Source of the DNA: Nocardia bovistercoris
GTDB taxonomy: Bacteria; Actinomycetota; Actinomycetes; Mycobacteriales; Mycobacteriaceae
Direction of reading: 5' to 3'
Assembly: GCF_015674855.1 (NCBI RefSeq)
Contig: NZ_JADMLG010000005.1
Span: forward strand, 186,001-250,000
DNA length: 64,000 bases
Part shown: positions 57,044 through 64,000 of the stretch, one piece after another
How positions within the stretch are numbered: the first letter of the stretch is position 1
How the letters are laid out: every line of letters starts with the position of its first letter
Notes under the pieces: model-generated
Database searches by the model: none
What the model was told of the DNA's origin: nothing
The model's input: only the letters and a program-made list of their open reading frames with translations
Position numbers and translations under genes: made by a program

Positions 57044-58666
57044 ATGGCGTTGCGACCCGGCGCGATAGTCGGCGGCTACCGGGTGCTGGAAGTGCTCGGC
57101 AGCGGCGGGATGGGCACGGTGTACCTCGCCCAGAATCCGATCCTGCCCAGACGTGACGCCCTCAAGGTCCTGAGCGCGGACCTGTCCACCGACCCGGAGT
57201 TCCGCGCGCGCTTCGAACGCGAGGCCAATCTCGCGGCCGCCCTCGACCATCCGAATCTGGTCGCGGTCTACAACCGCGGCGAGGAGGACGGCCAGCTGTG
57301 GATCGCCATGCAGTACGTCGACGGCACCGACGCCGCCGAGGAAGCCGCCAAGGGTCCGTCGGCGATGACGCCGCAGCGCGCGCTGCGCATCGTCGCCGAG
57401 ATCGGCAAGGGGCTCGACTACGCGCACCGGCGCGGCCTGCTGCACCGCGACGTGAAACCCGCCAACTTCCTGCTCTCGGCGGCCGACGAGGACGACGAGG
57501 AGCGGGTGCTGCTCACCGATTTCGGCGTCGCGAAATCCGCGGAGGACGGCCGCGATCTCACGGCGACCGGCAATTTCATGGCCACCGTCGCGTACGCGCC
57601 GCCGGAACAGCTCATGGGCGAGCGGCTCGATCCGCGCGCCGACATCTACAGCCTCGGCTGCGCGTTCTTCAAACTGCTCACCGGCCGCAATCCCTATCCC
57701 GCCACCGTGCCCGCGGTGGTGATGATGGGTCACCTGCACGAGCCGCCGCCGGTGCTGAGCCAGGCCCGCCCCGGTCTCCCGCCCGCGCTGGACGCCGTGA
57801 TCGAGAAGGTGATGGCCAAGGATCCCGCGCGGCGCTACGCCACCTGCCGGGAATTCGTGCAGGCCGCCGAGGCCGCGCTCTACGGTGCGCCGCAACAGTT
57901 CCACGCGCCCTACCCCACCGACCCGAGGCCGCGCACGCACATCACCGATCCGCGTACCGCCGCGGCGCATGCGGGCGCGACATCGGGAATGCCGAGCGCA
58001 TATCACGCCGCGGGCGGTGCGCCGGGCTACGCGGCGAGTCCGCGTGCCGATCACGGGATCTACATCGAACCCACCGATCAGCATCTGGTGGACACCCTGC
58101 GCAACAGCAACGGTTCGGCACGCGCGCGCAAACGGCGAATTCTCGGGATCGGCGCGCTGCTCGCGGTGGCCGCCGTAGTCGTCGCCGCAGGCACCTATTT
58201 CTTCGCGACGCGCGATTCCGGGTCGGGCAGCGGCGACGCGTTGGCCGCGGTGCGCAATTCTCATCCGGAATTCTCCGGAAAGACCGTCACCGCGATGAAT
58301 TACAGCGACGGCACGCTCAGCGCGGTACTCACACCGAGTGCGCAGGCGGAGTTCCTGCAACAGATCGGATTCCGCTACAGCGCCAAATACAAGGCGGTCG
58401 GCGACGAGAAATCGCCGCGCTCGCTGTCGGTCAAACCGTCGTCGAACGAGATCGATTCCGAGGTCCTCATCGTGCTCAGGACCGACAAGGACGCGGGCAA
58501 CGGCGGCTTCCGCGGGCTACCGGTCGGCATTTCGATCAGTTCGGCGCGCATCGTCGTCGTGGACGATCGCGCTACCGTCCAGGCATTCCAGGTCTGGACC
58601 GATCAGTCGACCGGCACGCTGATCGACAAGATGGTTCCGGTGATCGCGAAAGCGGTCGGAAAGTAA
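57044..58666 (+). CDS. Membrane serine/threonine kinase (PknF-like)
   Basis: A 540-residue Hanks-type kinase. The catalytic domain (about 1-285) has G-loop LGSGGMGTVYLA, Lys in DALKVLSADL, catalytic loop HRDVKPANFLL, DFGVA and APPEQLMGERLDPRADIYSLGC. A juxtamembrane linker rich in Ala/Pro/Thr precedes one transmembrane helix (ILGIGALLAVAAVVVAAGTYFFA, ~365-387), and the external ~150 residues form a compact sensor-like domain (AAVRNSHPEFSGKTVTAMNYSDGTLSAVL). Such kinases regulate cell wall, transport and type VII secretion in mycobacteria; PknF acts on Rv1747, whose homologue is in this locus. It lies between the lipoprotein array and the WXG100 pair. Confidence 0.9.
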   Translation: MALRPGAIVGGYRVLEVLGSGGMGTVYLAQNPILPRRDALKVLSADLSTDPEFRARFEREANLAAALDHPNLVAVYNRGEEDGQLWIAMQYVDGTDAAEEAAKGPSAMTPQRALRIVAEIGKGLDYAHRRGLLHRDVKPANFLLSAADEDDEERVLLTDFGVAKSAEDGRDLTATGNFMATVAYAPPEQLMGERLDPRADIYSLGCAFFKLLTGRNPYPATVPAVVMMGHLHEPPPVLSQARPGLPPALDAVIEKVMAKDPARRYATCREFVQAAEAALYGAPQQFHAPYPTDPRPRTHITDPRTAAAHAGATSGMPSAYHAAGGAPGYAASPRADHGIYIEPTDQHLVDTLRNSNGSARARKRRILGIGALLAVAAVVVAAGTYFFATRDSGSGSGDALAAVRNSHPEFSGKTVTAMNYSDGTLSAVLTPSAQAEFLQQIGFRYSAKYKAVGDEKSPRSLSVKPSSNEIDSEVLIVLRTDKDAGNGGFRGLPVGISISSARIVVVDDRATVQAFQVWTDQSTGTLIDKMVPVIAKAVGK

Positions 58667-59126
58667 GACTCGTCACGGCGAAATCGCGCGCCGCAGACGG
58701 AAGTCGGTCGCAATTCGCCCGGCGCCGCATACACTTTGATAGGCGGTGGCGCTGGTTCTCACCATCGGTTAGGGTGAGCGCAGCCAGCCCACTCGCCGGT
58801 TCAGGTGGAAGCAGCAGGGGGAAGGAGGGGAGCGATAGCGCTGGCGGCGACCGACACTCAGACGGCACCGTGGTCGAGACCGTTCGATGTGCGACAAGGC
58901 TGAACTGCCACAGGCTGAACTGCCACAAGCATGCGGGGGAACGAATTTCAGACCTCCCGTCCTCGGTGTTGCCGGTCGACAACGCGCACGCTTCGAGCCG
59001 CGATGAACTCCAGCGAGATTCAGGTCGAACTGGATGGAACCGATTCGGCACAGCGAGCGTCCAACCATATGAACAGGGTCAGCTCAGACTTCGGGCCTTG
59101 ACCACGAGCAGGAGGAGGAAGCCGCC
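58667..59126. other. Intergenic region upstream of WXG100 pair
   Basis: About 460 bp without a convincing gene. A 15-bp direct repeat, GGCTGAACTGCCACA, occurs twice in tandem at about 58898-58927. The esx promoter and the end of the kinase operon should lie here. Confidence 0.5.
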
Positions 59127-59456
59127 ATGGCGGACAATTTGAAGGCCGATAGTACAGTCATCGCGCAGAAGGCCAAGGAGTTCCAGGAGCAGCACAACAG
59201 CCTGATGATCGCCATCAGGACGCTCAAGGCCGACGAGGACAACGTCACCAACGGCGCCAACTGGCAGGGTCAGGCGCGCGATGCGTTCAACGCGTTCATG
59301 GAGCGCTACTACTTCCAGGCCGACAAGATGAACGACAAGCTGATGGAGACCGCTGAGAAGCTGGTCAAGATGAGCGGCTCGTTCCAGGATCAGGACGACT
59401 CGTTCTCCTCGAAGGTGAACTCGCAGATCTCCAGCCTGGACCTGCCCGCGATCTGA
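59127..59456 (+). CDS. WXG100 protein, EsxA-like (ESX-4 substrate)
   Basis: A 109-residue helical-hairpin protein with the canonical W-x-G turn in NGANWQGQARDAFNAFMERYYFQ. The N-terminal helix DSTVIAQKAKEFQEQHNSLMIAIRTLK and C-terminal helix MNDKLMETAEKLVKMSGSFQDQD fit WXG100. Such pairs are exported by ESX systems as heterodimers. The second gene follows at 38 bp. It is upstream of a type VII associated protein and EccC on the opposite strand. Confidence 0.95.
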   Translation: MADNLKADSTVIAQKAKEFQEQHNSLMIAIRTLKADEDNVTNGANWQGQARDAFNAFMERYYFQADKMNDKLMETAEKLVKMSGSFQDQDDSFSSKVNSQISSLDLPAI

Positions 59457-59494
59457 TTCTCCCGAACCTCGTCTCTTCCGTAAGGAGTCTGAAC

Positions 59495-59785
59495 ATGAGC
59501 AAGCCCATCTCCGCGAACTTCTCGGGTGTCGAATCCGGTGCGCAGCAGATCATCAAGCGCGCCGAAGGCATCGGCCAGGAGCTCGAGTCGTTCCACAAGA
59601 AGGTCGAAGAGTACGTCGCCACCTACGGCGCCGGTGCGGCCAACGATGCGTTCAGCGAGCTGCAGCGCACCTGGCAGACCCACGTCCAGCAGCTGAACAC
59701 CACCCTCACGGGTGCCGCGCAGCTGGTCAGCTCGGGCAACTCGGAGCTCCAGAGCACCGACTCCGCCCTCGCGGGTCTCTTCTGA
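59495..59785 (+). CDS. WXG100-family partner protein without canonical W-x-G
   Basis: A 96-residue helical-hairpin protein: FSGVESGAQQIIKRAEGIGQELESFHKKVEEYVATYGAGAANDAFSELQRTWQTHVQQLNTTLTGAAQLVSSG. The turn reads YGAGAANDAF, so the W-x-G Trp is replaced by Tyr-Gly; a Trp follows 13 residues later. Such deviant partners are common in heterodimeric WXG100 pairs. It presumably pairs with the protein upstream. A terminator follows 18 bp later. Confidence 0.92.
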   Translation: MSKPISANFSGVESGAQQIIKRAEGIGQELESFHKKVEEYVATYGAGAANDAFSELQRTWQTHVQQLNTTLTGAAQLVSSGNSELQSTDSALAGLF

Positions 59786-59803
59786 GATCGACCACACGCA
59801 CTG

Positions 59804-59835
59804 TTCGTGCCCCGGCGAATTCGTCGGGGCACGAA
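59804..59835 (+). terminator. Terminator of the WXG100 pair
   Basis: TTCGTGCCCCG (59804-59814) and CGGGGCACGAA (59825-59835) form an 11-bp perfect stem that can extend through the GC-rich centre, followed by ACTATTTTG. It is a likely intrinsic terminator. Confidence 0.85.
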
Positions 59836-59857
59836 CTATTTTGTCCGGCCTTCGGGC

Positions 59858-59913
59858 GGTGCAGCTTTCGATCGGTGCAGCTTTCGATCGGTGCAGCTCA
59901 GTCGGTAGAGCTT
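59858..59913. other. Short tandem repeat ending in a tRNA-like D-arm fragment
   Basis: GGTGCAGCTTTCGATC occurs at 59858-59873 and 59874-59889. A third copy at 59890 diverges into GGTGCAGCTCAGTCGGTAGAGCTT, which matches the near-universal tRNA 5' D-arm (GCTCAGTCGGTAGAGC). The rest of a tRNA (anticodon and T arms) is not found to the right, so it looks like a truncated tRNA piece, not a functional gene. Confidence 0.6.
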
Positions 59914-59934
59914 CGGTATTTCGTCACCGCCCGG

Positions 59935-61380
59935 CTAAGGCATGACGTGTACCGAGGCGGCGAAGCGGTCGCAGGTGGAGGCCAAGGTCCGCCAACCGTC
60001 GCCCGTGTATTGGCAGCCGATGCTCACCTGGGTGCCGTGTTCGACCAGGACGTGCCAGTCCACGGTGGAACCGCCTTCGGGGCGTTCGGTATAGGCCAGC
60101 ATCGAGCGGCCGCCGAACACCACGTCGCGGCGCAGGTCGCCGATGGCCGGGCGTTGTCTCATCTGCGATTCCAGATTCGCCGCGATCTGCTCGTATCCGG
60201 CGTCGGGTGCCACCGTGTTCTGGGTGAGGATGATCCGCATCCGCGCGCCGTCGGCGGGCGCGAGATCGAGGCGGGAAGCGGCCGACGCCGGAGCCGACTT
60301 CCATCCGTCGGGCATCTGAAAACGTATGCGCCCGAACGACTCCGGTGACGGCGCGGCGGATGGCCCCGGCTCGGCGGGTGCGGGTGCGGTGCTCTCGGCG
60401 CCTGCGACACTCGCGCTCGAAGCCGCCGGAGCCGCCGCTTCGGAATCGTCGGAGCCGCCGAGGGCGATCACCGTACTCACGACACCGATGACGATCGCGA
60501 TCGCCGCCGCGACACCGCCGAGCAGGTAGACGGCCCGCCGATCGCGCGGATCGCGTTGTGCAGCAGCACGTTCCCGCAGGGGCTGTAACCACTCGTTCGA
60601 CGGCAGCGCGGCCGTGGTCGCACCGAGTTCGGATTCGGGCTGCGACGGGCGCACGAGATCCGTGCCGGAGATCGGCCGCACCGCCGTCTCGGGTCCGCAG
60701 ATGCCGCGCACCTCCGCCCGCACCGCCTCCAGCGCGACCGGATCGGCGAGGCCGAACACCTGCACGACATCGACGGGACGTCCGGACAGCAGGCCGCCGA
60801 GCAGATCCGCCAGCGACCGCGCCGCATCCGGCTCGACACCGAGCGAGACCGCGGCGAGATCCGGTGCGAATTCACAGGATTCGAGCCGCAGCCCGCTCGG
60901 GCCCGGCGCCACCGAACTCGCGGTCGTGGTGAGCGCGCCGAATTCCAGGACAACGGCGCGCCTGCCGCGCGCCGCCGCGCCATCGGCGGCGACCGCGCGA
61001 ATCGCGGTGTCCTCGAACACCACCTCCGCCGCGACCCGACGCAGCGCCTCGACGACCACCGCGCGCCGGTGACCGCCCCATTCCGTGGGCACGATCACCG
61101 TCATACGCGCCACCGGCGCCGCGAGACCCAACTTGTCCAGCACGGCGTCCGCGACCGCGGCCAGCGCCTCGACCGCGGTCGGGATCCGCGGGGCGAGGGC
61201 GATCCGGTCGGCGCTCACGTACTGCACCGCCGAACTGACCTGGGTCGGCGGTGTCAGTGGCTCGCCGACGACGAGCCCGCCCGCACCGCCGAGCACCACC
61301 GACGGTGGCCCGTCCCAGTGCGTGCGCGGCCCGACGGCCCAGACGCGGGTGTCGGTGAGGACCAGCTCGACGGTGGTCAT
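59935..61380 (-). CDS. Type VII secretion-associated protein (Rv3446c-like), short form
   Basis: A 481-residue paralogue of the gene at 44342-45967. The N-terminal ASKHA-like half has VELVLTDTRVWAVGPRTHWDG and VARMTVIVPTEWGGHRRAVVVEALRRVAAEVVFEDTAIRAVA. One transmembrane helix (AVYLLGGVAAAIAIVIGVVSTVIALGG, ~280-305) is followed by a Ser/Ala/Pro linker and a compact external domain ending STCDRFAASVHVMP. The ATG at 61380 overlaps the EccC stop (TGATG), with GGAG upstream, so translation is coupled to eccC. It is probably a component or assembly factor of the ESX machine. Confidence 0.88.
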   Translation of the reverse strand: MTTVELVLTDTRVWAVGPRTHWDGPPSVVLGGAGGLVVGEPLTPPTQVSSAVQYVSADRIALAPRIPTAVEALAAVADAVLDKLGLAAPVARMTVIVPTEWGGHRRAVVVEALRRVAAEVVFEDTAIRAVAADGAAARGRRAVVLEFGALTTTASSVAPGPSGLRLESCEFAPDLAAVSLGVEPDAARSLADLLGGLLSGRPVDVVQVFGLADPVALEAVRAEVRGICGPETAVRPISGTDLVRPSQPESELGATTAALPSNEWLQPLRERAAAQRDPRDRRAVYLLGGVAAAIAIVIGVVSTVIALGGSDDSEAAAPAASSASVAGAESTAPAPAEPGPSAAPSPESFGRIRFQMPDGWKSAPASAASRLDLAPADGARMRIILTQNTVAPDAGYEQIAANLESQMRQRPAIGDLRRDVVFGGRSMLAYTERPEGGSTVDWHVLVEHGTQVSIGCQYTGDGWRTLASTCDRFAASVHVMP

Positions 61381-64000
61381 CACTCCGCCGGTGGCATCCA
61401 GGCCAGCTGGATCAATTCCTGTGCGTTGCGCGTGATGAAGTGGCCGCGGCCGGGCGGCAGCGGCGACGGGCGCACCGTACCCATCATCACGCCCTCGTCC
61501 TTGTTGCAGCTCATGATGAGACCGGCCGAACCGAGGTCCTTCATGCGCGCCAGCGTGGCCTCGTACATGGCTCGGGCCGCGCCGCCCGAGCGCCGCGCGA
61601 TGATCAGGTGGAAGCCGAGATCGCGAGCGTGCGGGAGGTGTTCCACCAGGACCGAGGTCGGATTGCCCATGGAGGTGGCGACCAGGTCGTAGTCATCGAT
61701 GATGACGTACAGTTCCGGGCCGCTCCACCAGGACCGGTCGCGCAGCTGCTGGGGCGTCACGTCGGGGCCGGGGGTGCGCTTGCTCACGTAGCCCGCGAGA
61801 TCGGCCATGTTCTGGGTGAACTGCGGCGCGGTGGAGCCGTAGCCCGCGAGATATCCCTCGGGGACGAGGCCGAGCATGGTGCGCCGGTAGTCGCCCAGGA
61901 TGAAACGCGCCTGGTTGGGCGTGTTCGACGCCGCGATGCCCTCGACCAGCGAGCGCAGCAGCGTCGACTTGCCGGACTCGGTGTCGCCGATGACGATGAA
62001 GTGCGGGCTCTCGTTGAAGTCGATGTAGACCGGCGCGAGTTCGGATTCGTTGATGCCGATCGGAATCCGCATGGTCTTGACCGCGGGATCGGTCTGCGAC
62101 GGCCATTGCCCCGCGTGCTGGAGCAGCTGTTCGCGGGCCAGCACCTCGGGCAGCATGCGCGCGGCGGGTGCGGCGCGGCCCGGCGTTAGACGCGCGATGG
62201 TCGCCACGGCGTCGGCGACGGCTTGGCCGAGGTTGGTCGGATCCGAGCTGCCGTCGATGCGAGGCAGGCCGGTGAGCATGTGCAGGCATTCCGGCGTCAT
62301 ACCGCGCCCCGGCCTGCCCTGCGGGACCAGCGCCGCGAACTTGCGGCCGAGGTCGGAGTCCATCGGGTCGCCGAGGCGCAGTTCGATACGGGTGCCGATC
62401 TGGTCCTTGAGGGCGGGACGCGCCTCGGCCCAGCGGTTCAGCGCGATCACCACGTGCACGCCGTAGGACAGACCCTGCACCGCGAGGTTCATGATCTGCT
62501 GTTCCAGCGGCTCGAAATCCTGGCGGATGGAACTGAATCCGTCGATGACGAGGAAGACGTCACCGAACGGGTCGTCGTGCGCGCCTGCCGCGGACGGGCC
62601 GCTCGTCGGGTCGACCGAACGCAGCCTGCGGAATTCGGGCATGGATTCGATGCCGAGCGCGCGGAAGCGGGCCTCGCGGCCGCGCACGATAGTGGTCATC
62701 TCGGCGATGGTGCGCCGGACCTTGTCCTCGTCGAGCCTGCTCGCCACCGAGCCGACGTGCGGCAATCCCTCGAGGCTGCCGAGCGTGCCGCCGCCGAAGT
62801 CGAGGCAGTAGAACTGCACCTGCTCGGCGGTGTGGGTCATGGCCATCGCCATGACCATGGTGCGCAGCGCGGTCGACTTGCCCGACTGCGGCCCGCCGAC
62901 CACGGCGACGTTGCCGCGCGAGCCGGACAGGTCGACCACCAACGGATCGCGCCGCTGGTCGTAGGGCCGGTCGACGATCCCGATCGGCGCGCGCAGCGTG
63001 GCCAGCGGCGAGAATTCGCCGGTGAGCACCGAGCGCGGGATGAGCTGGTCGAGAGTCGGCGCCTCGTCGAGCGGCGGCAGCCAGATCTCGTGGGCGGGGC
63101 GTCCGTAGCCCTGGATGCGGGAGACCAGCATGTTGAGGTTGGAGATCTGCTCGCCGTCCTCGGAATGGTGTTCCTGCGGTTCGCTGTTCTGCTCCGCGGG
63201 CAGCGGAATGCGGTCGGCGGCCCGGAAATCCACGTGGTGGGCGGTGAACGCCCTTGCCTTCACATCGATTTCGCCACCCGCGATCCCCGCGCTGGTGACC
63301 TCGCGCTGGGAACCGCCGCCGACATAGGGGCCGGACACGTAGGACGCCTGGAAGCGCTGGATCTCCCCGGAATCCGATTTCAGGTAGCCGCCGCCGGGCA
63401 CGCCGGGCAGGTTGTACGCGTCGGGCACGCCGAGGACCTGCCGGGATTCGTTGGCGGAGAAGGTCTTCAGGCCGATCCGATAGGACAGGTGCGACTCCAG
63501 GCCTTTGAGCTTGCCCTCTTCGAGGCGCTGGGAGGCCAGCAGCAGATGCACGTGCAGCGAGCGGCCGAGCCTGCCGATCATGACGAACAGTTCGGCGAAA
63601 TCCGGGTGCTGGGTGAGCAGTTCGGAGAATTCGTCGAGCACGACGAACAGCGCGGGCAGCGGGTCGAGATCGGCGCCCGCCGCGCGCGCCTTCTCGTATT
63701 CGGAGACGTTGGCGAAGTTGCCCGCCTGCCGCAGCACCTCCTGACGGCGGTTCATCTCGCCCGCGAGCGCATCGCGCATGCGGTCGACCAGGTCGGCCTC
63801 TTCTTCGAGGTTGGTGATGATGGCCGCGACGTGCGGGACGCCGTCCAGGCCGAGGAAGGTCGCGCCGCCCTTGAAGTCGACCAGCACCAGGTTCAGCTGA
63901 TCCGGCGAGTGGGTGGCGAGCAGGCTCAGCACCAGGGTGCGCAGGAATTCCGATTTACCGGAACCGGTGGCGCCGATGCACAGGCCGTGCGGGCCCATAC
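61380..64000 (-). CDS. eccC: EccC-type ESX secretion ATPase, 5' end outside window
   Basis: About 870 C-terminal residues of the FtsK/SpoIIIE-like motor of a type VII secretion system. Three ATPase domains are visible: domain 1 with Walker A GATGSGKSEFL and ALFVVLDEFSELL (Walker B); domain 2 with GGPQSGKSTAL; domain 3 with GDTESGKSTLL and VIIDDYDLVA. The end PGRGHFITRNAQELIQLAWMPPAE is typical of EccC. The N-terminal membrane segments lie beyond the right edge. Gene order (EccC, associated protein, WXG100 pair, rplM-rpsI-glmM further left) matches ESX-4. Overlap with the downstream associated-protein gene implies one operon. Confidence 0.95.
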   Translation of the reverse strand, partial: MGPHGLCIGATGSGKSEFLRTLVLSLLATHSPDQLNLVLVDFKGGATFLGLDGVPHVAAIITNLEEEADLVDRMRDALAGEMNRRQEVLRQAGNFANVSEYEKARAAGADLDPLPALFVVLDEFSELLTQHPDFAELFVMIGRLGRSLHVHLLLASQRLEEGKLKGLESHLSYRIGLKTFSANESRQVLGVPDAYNLPGVPGGGYLKSDSGEIQRFQASYVSGPYVGGGSQREVTSAGIAGGEIDVKARAFTAHHVDFRAADRIPLPAEQNSEPQEHHSEDGEQISNLNMLVSRIQGYGRPAHEIWLPPLDEAPTLDQLIPRSVLTGEFSPLATLRAPIGIVDRPYDQRRDPLVVDLSGSRGNVAVVGGPQSGKSTALRTMVMAMAMTHTAEQVQFYCLDFGGGTLGSLEGLPHVGSVASRLDEDKVRRTIAEMTTIVRGREARFRALGIESMPEFRRLRSVDPTSGPSAAGAHDDPFGDVFLVIDGFSSIRQDFEPLEQQIMNLAVQGLSYGVHVVIALNRWAEARPALKDQIGTRIELRLGDPMDSDLGRKFAALVPQGRPGRGMTPECLHMLTGLPRIDGSSDPTNLGQAVADAVATIARLTPGRAAPAARMLPEVLAREQLLQHAGQWPSQTDPAVKTMRIPIGINESELAPVYIDFNESPHFIVIGDTESGKSTLLRSLVEGIAASNTPNQARFILGDYRRTMLGLVPEGYLAGYGSTAPQFTQNMADLAGYVSKRTPGPDVTPQQLRDRSWWSGPELYVIIDDYDLVATSMGNPTSVLVEHLPHARDLGFHLIIARRSGGAARAMYEATLARMKDLGSAGLIMSCNKDEGVMMGTVRPSPLPPGRGHFITRNAQELIQLAWMPPAE

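Noticed and set aside
59890..59965. Functional tRNA gene
   Set aside because: Only the D-arm is recognisable; no anticodon stem, T arm or matching acceptor strand follows.

Overview
The window is high-GC actinobacterial chromosome, most likely Nocardia or a close relative in the Mycobacteriales. Mycobacterial-type markers in the expected order support this: an MspA-family porin, guaA/guaB3/guaB, a DUF5319 gene, sigD-rsdA, whiB3, groES-groEL1, tsaD-rimI-tsaB-tsaE, alr, nnr, glmS, glmM-rpsI-rplM and an ESX-4-like type VII secretion locus. Several genes match the order recalled for the Mycobacterium tuberculosis Rv3410c-Rv3450c segment. Extra genes are inserted between the conserved blocks.

Layout. 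0-6 kb: an envelope-stress module with a partial LuxR-type response regulator, a PspC-domain histidine kinase, an MspA-like porin and a large PspC/LiaF-like membrane protein. A 60-bp tandem repeat lies between kinase and regulator. 6-12 kb: purine genes guaA, guaB3 and guaB with an alpha/beta hydrolase and DUF5319. 12-17.4 kb: regulation, with sigD-rsdA, a helical-repeat protein, whiB3, and a SigK-like factor followed by an 82-residue anti-sigma domain that has no membrane anchor. 17.4-22 kb: groEL1-groES with a CIRCE operator and a membrane-anchored Hsp70-like protein. 22-29 kb: the t6A tRNA-modification operon, a hydrolase, alr and nnr. 29-32 kb: a degenerate ~59-bp repeat array, a cupredoxin lipoprotein and glmS.

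32-36.3 kb: an alpha/beta-fold protein lacking its nucleophile serine, then four genes resembling type VII secretion substrates and accessories. 36.4-41.7 kb: a small PspC protein, an ABC-F ATPase, an AbiEi-like winged-helix protein with a repeat-built C-terminus, and photolyase. The 316-bp gap upstream of photolyase has unusually low GC and holds an inverted pair of CGATGCA double motifs. 41.7-44.2 kb: glmM, rpsI, rplM.

44.3-64 kb: an expanded ESX-4-like locus. Two type VII secretion-associated proteins flank about 14 kb that encodes an FHA-ABC exporter (Rv1747-like), a zinc-metalloprotease lipoprotein, an FHA protein with 11 octapeptide repeats, four tandem paralogous lipoproteins, a membrane Ser/Thr kinase and two WXG100-type proteins. 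EccC runs off the right edge. This combination of secretion ATPase, substrates, kinase, FHA readers and a lipoprotein family is the most interesting system here. All functional links within it are inferred from gene position and domains.

Tandem repeats recur through the window (units of 60, 59, 15, ~186 and 24 bp). All except the 59-bp array have periods divisible by three and stay open in several frames, so many long open frames over them are not genes.
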